64,000 nucleotides of DNA from Pedobacter sp. L105 (GCF_009765875.1 NZ_LMUP01000009.1:584205-648204); one strand, 5' to 3'; shown: positions 16,970-26,503, counted from the first letter of the stretch. Notes: generated by a model not told the origin, from the sequence alone. Numbers and translations: made by a program.

Positions 16970-17387
16970 ACAATATCATGATTACAGAAAAAAGTGCGCT
17001 GCAATATTTGCCCGTAGGTTGTTTGGATCAACGTTAAATTGAAATACTGATAATCACAGACAAAACCCGAAAAAATCAGACAGGATTACTATTCTCGCAG
17101 AATGAACGTTTTACCACGATGTACAAGATCTGAAGCAGCAGCCTAGACGTTATGCGAAGAAAGAAGTAAAGGAAGTGGATGCGAACTGTTTATTTTTAAT
17201 ACTAAAGTAGAAATGGATGACATTATTGTATTTTTTGAAGTGTTTATTTGTGCAGAAGCTTTTAATTGCATCAGGATGCAAAACATACAAAGGTTTTTCT
17301 TGATTTTCTGAAGGGTAATTAGTAGGTGATGGTTCTCATCTTATCCTTTTAAATCAGGTTGAAGATTAATAATAAATTATAAAAAAA
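16970..17387. other. 418-base gap with possible gene debris
   Basis: Between mdcG and the aldo/keto reductase. A 19-codon frame (16978-17037) reads MITEKSALQYLPVGCLDQR, and a protein-like run without start appears near 17110-17200 (contains DVQDLKQQPRRYAKKEV). Neither is recognisable. The region may be the remains of a lost gene, which is notable because a malonate transporter would be expected here. No terminator hairpin was seen after mdcG. Confidence 0.3.
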
Positions 17388-18428
17388 ATGGAATACAGAC
17401 AGTTAGGAAACTCGGGCCTAAGGGTACCCGTATTAAGTTTTGGTACAGCTACTTTTGGTGGTACCAATGATTTTTTCAAAGCCTGGGGAAATACACAGGT
17501 AGATGAGGCTACGCGTTTGGTTAACCTGTGTCTTGATGCAGGTGTTAGCCTTTTTGATACAGCAAATGGTTACTCCAATGGCACTTCAGAAGAAATTCTG
17601 GGTAAAGCTTTAACAGGACTGAGGGATAAGGTGTTGATTTCTACCAAAGCTACTTTCCCACTGGGAGATGGTATTAATGACTATGGTTCTTCCCGTATCA
17701 ATCTGATTAACGCTTGTGAAGCTAGTTTAAAAAGACTGGGTACCGACCATATTGATATTTATCATATGCATGGTTTTGATGCCAATACGCCTATAGAAGA
17801 AACACTTAAAGCGCTGGAAACCCTTGTGCAAAGTGGTAAAGTACGTTACATTGCCTGTTCTAATTTTTCTGGGTGGCACCTGATGAAATCATTGTCCATA
17901 TCAGAACGTTACGGATGGTCGAAATATATTGCTCATCAGGCTTATTATTCATTGCTCGACCGCGATTTTGAATGGGAATTAATGCCTTTAGGAATTGAAG
18001 AAAAAGTGGGTACCATTGTATGGAGTCCTTTATCAAGTGGAAAATTAACAGGTAAGTATCGTCGTGGTCAGTCGTACCCTTCAGATGCAAGAGTTGCCCA
18101 GGGTGGTAACCCTGTAATCGGTACTTCAGTTGATGATGAGCGTTTATATAACATTGTTGATGTTTTAGATGAGTTAGCTGAAGAAACCGGTAAAACAATT
18201 TCCCAGATCTCTTTGAACTGGTTATTACAGCGTCCAACCGTGGCCAATATTATTATTGGTGCGAGAAATGAAGAGCAGCTAAAGCAAAACCTGGAAGCAG
18301 TAGGATGGAACCTAACTACCGATCAGGTGAAAAGGCTGGATGCTGCCAGTGATATTCGCCCTGTTTATCCATACTGGCATCAGCGCCAGTTTCCAATGCT
18401 GAATACAGCACCGGATTTGTACAAATAA
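17388..18428 (+). CDS. Aldo/keto reductase
   Basis: A 346-residue NAD(P)H-dependent oxidoreductase with a TIM barrel. The AKR tetrad can be assigned: Asp and Tyr in SLFDTANGYSNGTSEE, Lys in VLISTKATF and His in IDIYHMHGFD. The cofactor-binding end shows IIIGARNEEQLKQNLEA. The family includes enzymes for sugars, aldehydes and ketones; the closest pattern is the YajO/YakC-like group (MEYRQLGNSGLRVPVLSFGT). It is monocistronic, with its own terminator at 18460, and has no evident tie to the mdc operon. Confidence 0.92.
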   Translation: MEYRQLGNSGLRVPVLSFGTATFGGTNDFFKAWGNTQVDEATRLVNLCLDAGVSLFDTANGYSNGTSEEILGKALTGLRDKVLISTKATFPLGDGINDYGSSRINLINACEASLKRLGTDHIDIYHMHGFDANTPIEETLKALETLVQSGKVRYIACSNFSGWHLMKSLSISERYGWSKYIAHQAYYSLLDRDFEWELMPLGIEEKVGTIVWSPLSSGKLTGKYRRGQSYPSDARVAQGGNPVIGTSVDDERLYNIVDVLDELAEETGKTISQISLNWLLQRPTVANIIIGARNEEQLKQNLEAVGWNLTTDQVKRLDAASDIRPVYPYWHQRQFPMLNTAPDLYK

Positions 18429-18459
18429 TTTAAGATAAGATATACTATTTATTACCAGG

Positions 18460-18485
18460 CCGGGAACTAAGTTCCCGGTTTTTTT
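18460..18485 (+). terminator. Intrinsic terminator of the aldo/keto reductase gene
   Basis: Stem CCGGGAAC/GTTCCCGG with a TAA loop, followed by seven T residues, 31 bases after the stop codon. Confidence 0.9.
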
Positions 18486-18769
18486 ATAAGACTAAACTTG
18501 GGCTTTGAAATAACTGGATTTGTCCCAGGCAAAGAATGGCAAGATTGTAGCACTGGTACAGATAAAAATTTTACCGGGATATGCAGCTGCAGTTAAGGCT
18601 GCGGTAGAGCAGGGTGGATATGCATTAACATATTGACACAATTGCATAAATAGCTTTTTGTTTACGCTGATCTACATGGTAATTATAATATAATCGTAAA
18701 AAATATAGGGTGAATTCAATAAAATGAGTGCAGGCGACTAATAGATGATGCTTTTTCGGTTAAACCGCT
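18486..18769. other. Gap with a coding-like fragment
   Basis: A frame from 18514 to 18636, immediately preceded by a stop and lacking a start, reads like a C-terminal protein end (NGKIVALVQIKILPGYAAA, KAAVEQGGYALTY). It is about 40 codons and not recognised. It is probably a remnant; the rest of the gap shows only A+T-rich DNA leading to the IMP dehydrogenase promoter. Confidence 0.3.
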
Positions 18770-18777
18770 TATCTTTG
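18770..18777 (+). promoter_or_regulatory. Bacteroidota -7 box almost touching the IMP dehydrogenase start
   Basis: TATCTTTG is an exact TAnnTTTG match and ends 3 bases before the ATG at 18781. Transcription would begin at or just around the start codon, giving a leaderless or nearly leaderless mRNA. No convincing -33 TTTG was found at the expected distance, so the assignment rests on the -7 box alone. Confidence 0.5.
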
Positions 18778-18780
18778 CAA

Positions 18781-20268
18781 ATGGCTCAATACTTAAAAGA
18801 AACCTCGAGAACTTTTAGCGAATTTCTCCTTATACCTGGTCTCACGTCTTTTGATTGCGTACCCGACAATGTATCCTTAAAAACCTCTTTGGTTAAATAC
18901 AAAAAAGGCGAAAAATCTGCAATAGAACTCAATGTACCTTTTGTTTCTGCAATTATGCAGTCCGTTTCAGACGACCAGATGGCAATTGCCCTGGCAAAAA
19001 ACGGTGGTGTATCTTTCATCTTCGGATCTCAAACCATAGAGAAACAGGTAGAAATGATTGAAAAGGTTAAACAATATAAATCTGGCTTCGTGATTAGCAC
19101 AGCTAACCTGATCACCGGGAAAACATTAAAAGATGTTATTGCCCTTAAATCAAAAACCGGACACTCTACTATAGCCATCACTGACAATGGTACTGCTGAA
19201 GGGAAACTGGTTGGTTTAATTACCGGCAGGGATTACCGCATCGGTAAAGATTCAATGGATAAAAAAGTCGAAGACTTTATGACCCCGCTTTCTAAACTGG
19301 TTACTGCAAAAGTTGGTGTTTCTCTAAGTGAAGCTAATGACATCATCTGGGAGCACAAATTGAACAGTCTGCCAGTGATTGATGAAAATAATCAATTGAA
19401 GTATTTTGTTTTCAGAAAAGATTACGATAATCATAAAGACAATCCTTTTGAATTGTCAGACTCACAAAAGAAACTTATCGTTGGCGCTGGTATCAATACA
19501 AGGGATTATAAAGAAAGGGTTCCTGCCCTGATCAATGCCGGAGCGGATGTGTTGTGTATTGATTCCTCTGATGGTTACTCTGAGTGGCTGCGTGAAACAC
19601 TGCAATACATCAAAAAAGAATTTGGTGAAAACATTAAAGTTGGCGCTGGCAACGTAGTGGATAAAGAAGGCTTTTTATTCCTGGTAGCGGCAGGAGCAGA
19701 CTTTGTTAAAGTTGGTGTAGGCGGTGGTTCTATCTGTATTACCAGGGAAACAAAAGGTATTGGAAGGGGCCAGGCTACTGCCCTGATTGAAATTGCTGAA
19801 GCAAGAGACGAGTACTTTAGTGAAACCGGAATTTATATTCCTCTTTGTTCTGATGGAGGAATAGCCCAGGATTATCATATGGCACTGGCATTGGCCATGG
19901 GTGCAGATTTTATGATGATGGGCAGGTATTTCGCCCGTTTTGATGAAAGTCCAACCCGTAAATTGCTGGTAAACGGTAATTACATGAAAGAATATTGGGG
20001 TGAAGGTTCCAATCGGGCCCGTAATTGGGAACGCTATGATATGGGCGGTTCAACCGGGTTAAAATTTGAAGAAGGTGTAGACAGTTATGTTCCTTATGCA
20101 GGAAGTTTAAAAGATAACCTGGCTATCACTGTGGGTAAGATCAAATCAACCATGTGCAGCTGCGGATTCACTACCATTGGTGAGTTTAAACAAAAAGCCA
20201 AACTTACGCTGGTCTCTTCAGTGAGCATAGTGGAAGGCGGGGCACATGATGTCATGGTAAAAGAATAA
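18781..20268 (+). CDS. guaB: IMP dehydrogenase
   Basis: A 495-residue enzyme that oxidises IMP to XMP in guanine nucleotide synthesis. N-terminal TFSEFLLIPGLTSFDCVP is typical of the family; a CBS-pair region is inserted at about 90-210 (KTGHSTIAITDNG, VEDFMTPLSKLVTA, NSLPVIDENNQLKYFV). The NAD/IMP sites are GADVLCIDSSDGYSEW and GAGNVVDKEGFLFL, and the catalytic loop is GGGSICITRE with Cys about 319. An upstream in-frame ATG (18745) would add 12 residues but overlaps the promoter box, so 18781 is preferred. A second guaB copy elsewhere cannot be excluded, since this form differs slightly from the classical GSICTTR loop. Confidence 0.9.
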   Translation: MAQYLKETSRTFSEFLLIPGLTSFDCVPDNVSLKTSLVKYKKGEKSAIELNVPFVSAIMQSVSDDQMAIALAKNGGVSFIFGSQTIEKQVEMIEKVKQYKSGFVISTANLITGKTLKDVIALKSKTGHSTIAITDNGTAEGKLVGLITGRDYRIGKDSMDKKVEDFMTPLSKLVTAKVGVSLSEANDIIWEHKLNSLPVIDENNQLKYFVFRKDYDNHKDNPFELSDSQKKLIVGAGINTRDYKERVPALINAGADVLCIDSSDGYSEWLRETLQYIKKEFGENIKVGAGNVVDKEGFLFLVAAGADFVKVGVGGGSICITRETKGIGRGQATALIEIAEARDEYFSETGIYIPLCSDGGIAQDYHMALALAMGADFMMMGRYFARFDESPTRKLLVNGNYMKEYWGEGSNRARNWERYDMGGSTGLKFEEGVDSYVPYAGSLKDNLAITVGKIKSTMCSCGFTTIGEFKQKAKLTLVSSVSIVEGGAHDVMVKE

Positions 20269-20287
20269 TTAACCAGCTAATGATACG

Positions 20288-20328
20288 AGCCGTACAATGA
20301 TCATATTGATCATTGTACGGCTTTTTTT
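20288..20328 (+). terminator. Strong intrinsic terminator after guaB
   Basis: A perfect 16-bp stem (AGCCGTACAATGATCA and its complement) with a three-base loop, followed by seven T residues. Confidence 0.93.
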
Positions 20329-20379
20329 ATGGCCGGTAGTGATAAATGAAACCTGTTAGTAACAAGTGCCTGCCTTATA

Positions 20380-20529
20380 TTACCTGAAGATTAAGTATGC
20401 TGTATAGCCAATAATTATGCTGATTACAGCTACCTAGGCCCATGAAAAATGAAAGGTAGTATCAATATGAAGCTCGGCGTTTTCTCCGCGGATCCAGGCA
20501 TTTAAGAATCCTAAAAGTTGATTGAACAT
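20380..20529 (-). pseudogene. Small membrane protein frame interrupted by an amber codon
   Basis: On the minus strand an ATG at 20529 opens MFNQLLGFLNAWIRGENAEL and continues to an in-frame TAG at 20436-20434. The same frame then reads VAVISIIIGYTAYLIFR before a TAA at 20380. The whole would be a 49-codon protein with one C-terminal membrane helix. Either the TAG is a recent inactivating change or the frame is not real. It lies downstream of another small minus-strand gene across a hairpin. Confidence 0.35.
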
Positions 20530-20580
20530 AATTTTTATCAGTTAATTTATTTAAACATTATATTGTATAACAAAGAGAAG

Positions 20581-20603
20581 AATCGGGAGCCTGGCTCCCG
20601 ATT
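20581..20603 (-). terminator. Hairpin downstream of the small minus-strand gene
   Basis: A perfect 11-bp stem (AATCGGGAGCC/GGCTCCCGATT, one-base loop) lies 6 bases past the stop of the 35-codon minus-strand frame. In that direction it is followed by a T-rich stretch (CTTCTCTTTG), consistent with an intrinsic terminator. Confidence 0.65.
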
Positions 20604-20608
20604 GCTAC

Positions 20609-20716
20609 TTAAAAAAGGATCAAGTGGATAATGAACCTGATCACTTCTTTTACCGATTTGAAGGTACCCTTGAAATGAACATCAAACCCTTTCTTTGTAA
20701 TGGCTATTTTAACCAT
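20609..20716 (-). CDS. Putative 35-residue small protein
   Basis: Minus-strand frame starting MVKIAITKKGFDVHFKGTFK and ending in a hydrophobic segment (VIRFIIHLILF). It has an ATG start, a hairpin terminator directly after the stop and a basic, amphipathic composition. I do not recognise a family. The gap around it (20329-21092) otherwise lacks long genes, which supports but does not prove that it is expressed. Confidence 0.45.
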   Translation of the reverse strand: MVKIAITKKGFDVHFKGTFKSVKEVIRFIIHLILF

Positions 20717-20925
20717 ATCCAAAAATACAAAACATTTTTTACCCTAAAGTGTTTTGTATCTTATTTTTAAGATATTTTTATTTCTTATTTGTGTTTTATA
20801 TGTGCTTTTGTTTGAATGTCGACAAACGGATATAAAATCTTTACCCAATCCATTCCATCCAGATCCTGAATGATCAAGTTTTAAATCGCGTATCATACGC
20901 TGATAAAGAATAATGACGGCAGTAA

Positions 20926-21036
20926 ACATCATCCAAAGGGGGGGCGGATATTCCGATCGTTGCTTCAATATCTGGTATCCGCTCAGGAAAGGACGAAATG
21001 CTGGAAAAGGCTTTGGAACTGGCACTTAAAGATTAA
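20926..21036 (+). pseudogene. C-terminal gene fragment upstream of yfhO
   Basis: A frame preceded by a stop and lacking a start reads GGADIPIVASISGIRSGKDE and then MLEKALELALKD before TAA. It resembles the end of a globular enzyme but is too short to identify. It is probably a relic, possibly of a gene truncated when the present neighbours were brought together. Confidence 0.3.
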
Positions 21037-21092
21037 GCTTTCTGTCATTGTATTTAATTTTTCTATATTCGGACAGTTATTAAAATCACGGA

Positions 21093-23540
21093 ATGAACAA
21101 TTGGTTTAAGCGAAACAGCACTCATTTTTTAGTTGGTATACTCTTTATAGCCATTTGCCTGGTTTACTTTAATCCTGTTTTTAGCGGGAAAACTTTGGGC
21201 CAGAATGATGTAACCAGGGCACAATCAACGCAGACAGAAATTAACGCCTATAAAGCAAAAGGTACTACCATACTGTGGACCAATCAGATCCATGGAGGGA
21301 TGCCTGCCTTTCAGATCTGGGCGCCTTATACGGATAACATCACTACCTGGGTAGTGAAGCTAATCAATTATGTCCTCCCCAACCCAATTGGTACCGTACT
21401 GATCTTGTTACTGGGTACTTATCTATTATTTTGCGTTCTCCGGCTCGATCCCTGGCTGGCAGCTACGGGGGCAATTGCCTTTACTTTTTCTTCTTATAAC
21501 CTGATCCTGGTGGCCGCAGGACATGCCAATCAATTATTTGCGATTGCTTTTTTTGCTCCCGTACTGGCCGGTGTGCTGCTTCTTTTCAGGAAGAGATATA
21601 TTCCCGGAATGGCTTTAACAGCCTTTTTCCTTGCTATGGAAATTAAAGCGAATCATATTCAGATGACCTATTATCTTTTACTGGCTATACTGATCCTGGT
21701 TGGAATTGAATTGTATCATGCTGTTAAAAACAAACTTAGTGGCGATTTTTTCAAAGCAATGGCTTATGCGTCGTTTGCGATTTTAATCGCTGTAGCTGTA
21801 AATGCTTCCACTTTATGGAGTACCTATGAATATGCTAAAGAAACCATTCGCGGGCATTCCAATTTAACCCAGGACCCAAAAGAACCTACCAATGGATTAG
21901 CCAGGGACTATGCTTATGAATGGAGCCAGGGCGTGGAAGAGTGTATCACTTTTATCATTCCGGATGCTTACGGGGGCAGTACCAGAGGGAGCATTAACAA
22001 AGATTCAAACGTGATCAAAGCTTTAACGGGAATGGGCGCCAGTGCAGATCAGGCTGCTTATATTTCAGAAAGCAAGGCGCCGCTCTATTGGGGAGAGAAG
22101 CCATTTACTGAAGGATCGTTTTATTTTGGTGCAGTGATCTGCTTCCTGTTTGTCTTTGGGCTTTTTATCGTTAAAACCCGGATGAAATGGTGGCTGGTAG
22201 GGGTAATCGTCTTAACATTATTGCTGTCATTTGGGAAAAACTGGCCTTATGTATCTGATCTTTTCTTTGACTATTTTCCATTATATAATAAATTCCGGGC
22301 GGTAGAATCTATTCTGGCCGTAGCTGGTTTATGTTTTCCGATCTTAGCCCTGCTGGCCTTAAAGGAGATTGTGGTAAATCCAGATAAAATTGAGTTACTA
22401 AATAAAGCTAAGTTCGCCTTTTATATCACTGGCGGAATAACCCTGATTATTGCAGTTACACCTGGCCTGTTATTATCGTTCAGGAGTGAGAATCACCCGG
22501 CTTTCATTAATCAGCTCACGCAAACACTTAAAATCGATCTTCCAACAGCAAATTTGATTGGCAGTGCTTTAATTGCCGACCGGACTTCCGCCGCACAATC
22601 GGATGCTATACGTTCATTCTTTTTTATAACCTTATCTTTTTTACTGGTCTGGGCTTTTATCAAAAATAAGATCAACATTCAGATCTTATCCTTTGGCTTT
22701 TTGTTTCTGGTGTTAATTGATCTTTGGGGCGTAGATAAGCGTTATCTCAATAATGAAAGTTTTACCGCAAAACAGGATAACCTTCCGCCTCAGCCTCGCG
22801 ATGTGGATTTGTTGATTTTACGGGATAAAGATCCTGATTATAAAGTGCTGGACCTAACAAAAAGTATTACAAGTGATGCGAGTACCCCTTATTTTCATAA
22901 ATCTATTGGCGGTTATTCTGCCGTAAGGCTAAAACGATTTGATGAATTAATCGAATCACAATTCAGTAAAACAATCAATGTTCCGGTATTGAGCATGCTC
23001 AATACCAAATATATCATTACTTCGGATGAGAAGACACAGGCTTTAGCCGTCCAGCAAAATCCAGAAGCCTGTGGTCATGCCTGGCTGGTAAACAAGGTTA
23101 AATATGTTGATAATGCAGATCAGGAAATGGATGCTTTAACCGCATTCTCACCCAAAGATCTGGTTATTGTGGACCAAAAATATAAAAGTTTGATCCATCA
23201 ACAGCAGGATACAGGAAAAGTAAACGGAAAGATCGAATTGATAAGCTACTCACCCGATCAGTTAATTTATCAGAGTAATACGCAGGTAGCTAACATTGCT
23301 GTATTTTCAGAAATATACTATAAAAATGGATGGAAAATGCTGATTGATGGTAATGAGAAACCTTATTTCAGGGCAAATTATCTTTTGCGTGCTGCAGAAA
23401 TTCCAGCTGGTAAACATCAAATCGAGTTTATATTTCACCCTGTTTCGTACTATGCAGGTGAAAAAATCTCTTTAGCCGGATCTATCCTGCTGGTATTAGT
23501 TTTAGGGGGTGCAGTATATACCGAAAAAAGGAAAAGTTAA
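21093..23540 (+). CDS. YfhO family polytopic membrane protein
   Basis: An 815-residue protein with about a dozen membrane segments in residues 10-560 and a C-terminal extracytoplasmic beta-rich domain (about 590-780), then a last helix (ISLAGSILLVLVLGGAVY). The GT-C-like first loop carries GQNDVTRAQSTQ, and later comes the YfhO-typical EMSTP-like tail ENHQIEFIFHPVSYYAGEKIS pattern. In Gram-positive bacteria YfhO glycosylates lipoteichoic acid with undecaprenyl-phosphate sugars; in Bacteroidota the acceptor is unknown. It is monocistronic here. Confidence 0.85.
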   Translation: MNNWFKRNSTHFLVGILFIAICLVYFNPVFSGKTLGQNDVTRAQSTQTEINAYKAKGTTILWTNQIHGGMPAFQIWAPYTDNITTWVVKLINYVLPNPIGTVLILLLGTYLLFCVLRLDPWLAATGAIAFTFSSYNLILVAAGHANQLFAIAFFAPVLAGVLLLFRKRYIPGMALTAFFLAMEIKANHIQMTYYLLLAILILVGIELYHAVKNKLSGDFFKAMAYASFAILIAVAVNASTLWSTYEYAKETIRGHSNLTQDPKEPTNGLARDYAYEWSQGVEECITFIIPDAYGGSTRGSINKDSNVIKALTGMGASADQAAYISESKAPLYWGEKPFTEGSFYFGAVICFLFVFGLFIVKTRMKWWLVGVIVLTLLLSFGKNWPYVSDLFFDYFPLYNKFRAVESILAVAGLCFPILALLALKEIVVNPDKIELLNKAKFAFYITGGITLIIAVTPGLLLSFRSENHPAFINQLTQTLKIDLPTANLIGSALIADRTSAAQSDAIRSFFFITLSFLLVWAFIKNKINIQILSFGFLFLVLIDLWGVDKRYLNNESFTAKQDNLPPQPRDVDLLILRDKDPDYKVLDLTKSITSDASTPYFHKSIGGYSAVRLKRFDELIESQFSKTINVPVLSMLNTKYIITSDEKTQALAVQQNPEACGHAWLVNKVKYVDNADQEMDALTAFSPKDLVIVDQKYKSLIHQQQDTGKVNGKIELISYSPDQLIYQSNTQVANIAVFSEIYYKNGWKMLIDGNEKPYFRANYLLRAAEIPAGKHQIEFIFHPVSYYAGEKISLAGSILLVLVLGGAVYTEKRKS

Positions 23541-23585
23541 TCTTCCCGGCAAATCATTAAAATTCCCTTTCACATCACTTGATAC

Positions 23586-23912
23586 TTATTGATGGATGTA
23601 ATCGTTAAGATATTCTAGCGTACTTTCAATAGCCTGTGCTACAGAATCTTTGTAAACAACGAAATTTTGTATGCGGGCTGCATCTGAATAACTTTTTTTG
23701 GTAAACATCTTGTTTTCTTTGATTTCCTGAAGGTCACGTTTATACTGATTTGCAAATACGTTGGGATGTTTTTTGTAGAGGAAGTTGATAATAGTTGAAT
23801 ACTCCCTGAAAATCTCATTTAGAACCTCCATTTGTTCTTCTTCAAATGTGTCCAAACTTAAAGTTGAGTTCAATATGTTCTTAAGTTTTATCTTCTCTTT
23901 ATTGTAAACCAT
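23586..23912 (-). CDS. Conserved-looking hypothetical protein
   Basis: A 108-residue, charged, predicted mostly helical protein (begins MVYNKEKIKLKNILNSTL; contains EEEQMEVLNEIFREYSTIINF). No signal peptide, membrane segment or known motif. It lies convergent to yfhO, with 45 bases between the stops, and divergent from the following histidine kinase gene. I do not recognise it; helical-bundle architecture is inferred from residue pattern only. Confidence 0.6.
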   Translation of the reverse strand: MVYNKEKIKLKNILNSTLSLDTFEEEQMEVLNEIFREYSTIINFLYKKHPNVFANQYKRDLQEIKENKMFTKKSYSDAARIQNFVVYKDSVAQAIESTLEYLNDYIHQ

Positions 23913-24120
23913 ATGAGCTAAATTATAAATAATATCTGCTACATCTATAAATGTGATGCTATTTTTACGTTTTATCGGCGTGCAATGCGTTTATTCACCC
24001 TTTTTATTCTTTTAATCAAAACTAAAGTGCTCATTTTTAGTTTATAAAAGAGTAACCTTTATCTAATATGCGGTTAAACTTTTATTTACTCCAGTCACTT
24101 TAAATGCCAATAGCAACCTA

Positions 24121-25764
24121 ATGTCCGAAAAAAACTCTTTATATCCTCTGCTGTCAAATGAAAATGAACGGCTGGCTGCACTCCATTCTTTTCACATTTT
24201 AGACACCGCAGAAGAAAAAGACTTTGATGATCTGACAGCATTGGCATCGGCCATTTGTCAAACACCTATCGCGTTAATAAGTTTGGTTGATCAGGACCGG
24301 CAATGGTTTAAATCACATAAAGGGTTGCCTGCTAGTGAAACCTCAAGAGATTTTTCTTTTTGTGCCCATGCCATTACATCTCCCAATGAGCTGCTAATTG
24401 TACCCGATGCTTCGCTGGATAACCGGTTTTCAGCCAATCCGCTGGTTACCGGTGATACCAATATTGTTTTTTATGCGGGAGTACCGCTGGTTTCCAGTGA
24501 AGGTTTTGCCTTAGGATCACTCTGTATCATTGATCATCAAACCAGGGAACTGACAATTGAGCAAATCAACGCCCTCACCATTCTTGCCAAACAAGTAATG
24601 GCTCAATTAGAGTTAAGGAAAAAAACTATTCAGCTCAGCCATGCGAAAGAGCAATTGGAGCTGTCACTGGAAAAACTGGAGTCAGACCATCATGAGCTGG
24701 CAGAAACACAGATGAAACTGGAGCAGGCCATCGAAACCGGAAAAATGGGTAGCTGGAGCTTCAATCCTTTAACTTATGAAATCATCTTATCAGATTTTGT
24801 AAAAGAAATGTTTGGTTTTCCACTGGAAGGTGAGGTGCGCCTGGATGAAATTATAGAAGCTATAGATCCCGAATATAGAGGGATGCTGCAGGATGTTTTA
24901 AAAAATGCGGTTGAAAGTCATCTTCCAAGTGATACCGAATATTCTATCACACAGTGCCATACCAATGAGCGTAAATGGGTAAAAGCTACTGGAAAGATAT
25001 TTTTTGATAATAGTGGTAATCCTGTTGAATATTCCGGTTTGTTTATGGACATCACTGAACGTAAGCTTGATGAATTACGTAAAAATGATTTTATTGGCAT
25101 GGTTAGCCACGAACTGAAAACTCCCCTTACTTCTCTGAATGGCTATGTTCAAATATTACATTCCAAAGCTGAAAAAACAGGGAATGCTTTTTTTGTGGGG
25201 GCATTGAATAAATCAGCCTTGCAGGTAAAGAAGATGACAACGATGATCAATGGGTTTTTAAACGTTTCAAGGCTCAATTCTGGAAAGATATCGCTTCAAA
25301 AACAGTCTTTCAGACTGGATGATCTCATTACAGCTACCCTCGAAGATATTTTAGTCTTACAAAACAGCCATACGATTCTCTTTCTGCCTTCCGAGCCAGT
25401 AAGCTTGTTTGCTGATCTGGATAAAATTGGAAATGTGATCTCTAACCTGTTAAGCAATGCCATTAAATATTCGCCTTTAGGCAGCACGATCACTATACAC
25501 TACCGGGTCTTAAATGACATCATACAGGTAAGTGTGCAGGATAAGGGTTTTGGAATAAAAACAGAAGATATACAGCGTTTATTTGAACGTTACTACCGTG
25601 TAGAAAGCAACCAGACCCAATTGATATCCGGCTTTGGCATTGGCCTTTATCTGTGTGCTGAAATTATAGAGATCCATGAGGGTAAAATTTGGGCAGAGAG
25701 CGAGATTGGTAGTGGTTCTGTTTTTCATTTTAGCCTTCCAATGTTGGATGAAAGGCTTAATTAG
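24121..25764 (+). CDS. GAF-PAS sensor histidine kinase
   Basis: A 547-residue cytoplasmic kinase without membrane helices. A GAF domain spans about 25-165 (ICQTPIALISLVDQDRQWFKS, then FCAHAITSPNE and YAGVPLVSSEGFALGSLC, the classic GAF pattern). A coiled coil (170-205) and a PAS/PAC domain (about 205-315, ending YSGLFMDITERK) follow. The HisKA H-box is VSHELKTPLTS with His about 330, and the HATPase has NLLSNAIKYSP, DKGFGIK and GFGIGLYL. No regulator is adjacent. The GAF ligand, and whether it senses redox state, cannot be seen. Confidence 0.92.
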   Translation: MSEKNSLYPLLSNENERLAALHSFHILDTAEEKDFDDLTALASAICQTPIALISLVDQDRQWFKSHKGLPASETSRDFSFCAHAITSPNELLIVPDASLDNRFSANPLVTGDTNIVFYAGVPLVSSEGFALGSLCIIDHQTRELTIEQINALTILAKQVMAQLELRKKTIQLSHAKEQLELSLEKLESDHHELAETQMKLEQAIETGKMGSWSFNPLTYEIILSDFVKEMFGFPLEGEVRLDEIIEAIDPEYRGMLQDVLKNAVESHLPSDTEYSITQCHTNERKWVKATGKIFFDNSGNPVEYSGLFMDITERKLDELRKNDFIGMVSHELKTPLTSLNGYVQILHSKAEKTGNAFFVGALNKSALQVKKMTTMINGFLNVSRLNSGKISLQKQSFRLDDLITATLEDILVLQNSHTILFLPSEPVSLFADLDKIGNVISNLLSNAIKYSPLGSTITIHYRVLNDIIQVSVQDKGFGIKTEDIQRLFERYYRVESNQTQLISGFGIGLYLCAEIIEIHEGKIWAESEIGSGSVFHFSLPMLDERLN

Positions 25765-25905
25765 CTTTTACCAACAGTCCGTGTTGCTGGTTCAATTTTA
25801 GTTAAGGCCTTACCTGATCGTGATCATAGCTAATGAAAAATTTGCTGCAGGCAACCTATTGCTAAAAAATTCAGTACTAGAAGTACTGTTGCTTAAATCA
25901 CTACC

Positions 25906-26442
25906 ATGAAAACTCAACCAAAATTAGCAGGCATAGTCCTGATCGCTGCAGCTTTGCTGTTCAGCAGGAATGTAAAAGCCCAAACTACTGCTGCCCATAG
26001 TTTCCGTTTTAGCCTTGGCATTGACGCTGCTGATCCCACAGGTAATTTGAGGATCGGTTCTAACTTCGCTTTGGGAGGCAATGGCCGTATACAATATGGT
26101 GTTACCGACAGATTTGCACTTACCCTTACCGGTGGTGGCTTTCACTTTTTTAGCAAAGACATTCCCGGAACAAATGTTAAATTTAACAGTTTTGGCGTGA
26201 TCAGGGTTACAGCAGGTGTGAAGGAATTTTTCACTAAAAACATATATTTCGGTGCGGAAGCTGGGGTAGGCCAGGAGGAAACGGAACATGACGGCGCTGG
26301 GAATACCAAATTTCTTTTATCTCCCGCTTTAGGTTATGCCAATAATAGATGGGATTTCGGTGTTCACTATGATCATTACTCTGGTCAGGATGATCCCTAT
26401 GGCCTGGTAGGTTTGCGTGTTGCTTACTGTTTTGGATTGTAA
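25906..26442 (+). CDS. Outer-membrane beta-barrel protein
   Basis: A 178-residue exported protein with signal peptide (IVLIAAALLFSRNVKAQ) and alternating aromatic/polar strands ending GLRVAYCFGL, typical of small OmpX/OprF-like barrels of Bacteroidota. Runs such as YGVTDRFALTLTGGGFHFF and IYFGAEAGVGQEE fit beta strands joined by turns. Function is probably structural or stress-related; no specific role can be assigned. A hairpin terminator follows. Confidence 0.75.
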   Translation: MKTQPKLAGIVLIAAALLFSRNVKAQTTAAHSFRFSLGIDAADPTGNLRIGSNFALGGNGRIQYGVTDRFALTLTGGGFHFFSKDIPGTNVKFNSFGVIRVTAGVKEFFTKNIYFGAEAGVGQEETEHDGAGNTKFLLSPALGYANNRWDFGVHYDHYSGQDDPYGLVGLRVAYCFGL

Positions 26443-26465
26443 AACAATTCCATCTTAAGTTTATT

Positions 26466-26503
26466 GAAAAGAATCCCTGTTTATGCTTTCAGGGAATCTT
26501 TTC
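26466..26503 (+). terminator. Hairpin after the beta-barrel gene
   Basis: Arms GAAAAGAATCCCTG and CAGGGAATCTTTTC pair over 14 positions with a single mismatch and a ten-base loop. The T-run is embedded in the right arm, so termination efficiency is uncertain. Confidence 0.6.

Noticed and set aside
16978..17037. 19-codon frame after mdcG as a real gene
   Set aside because: Too short and unlike any known peptide; reported only as possible debris in the gap.
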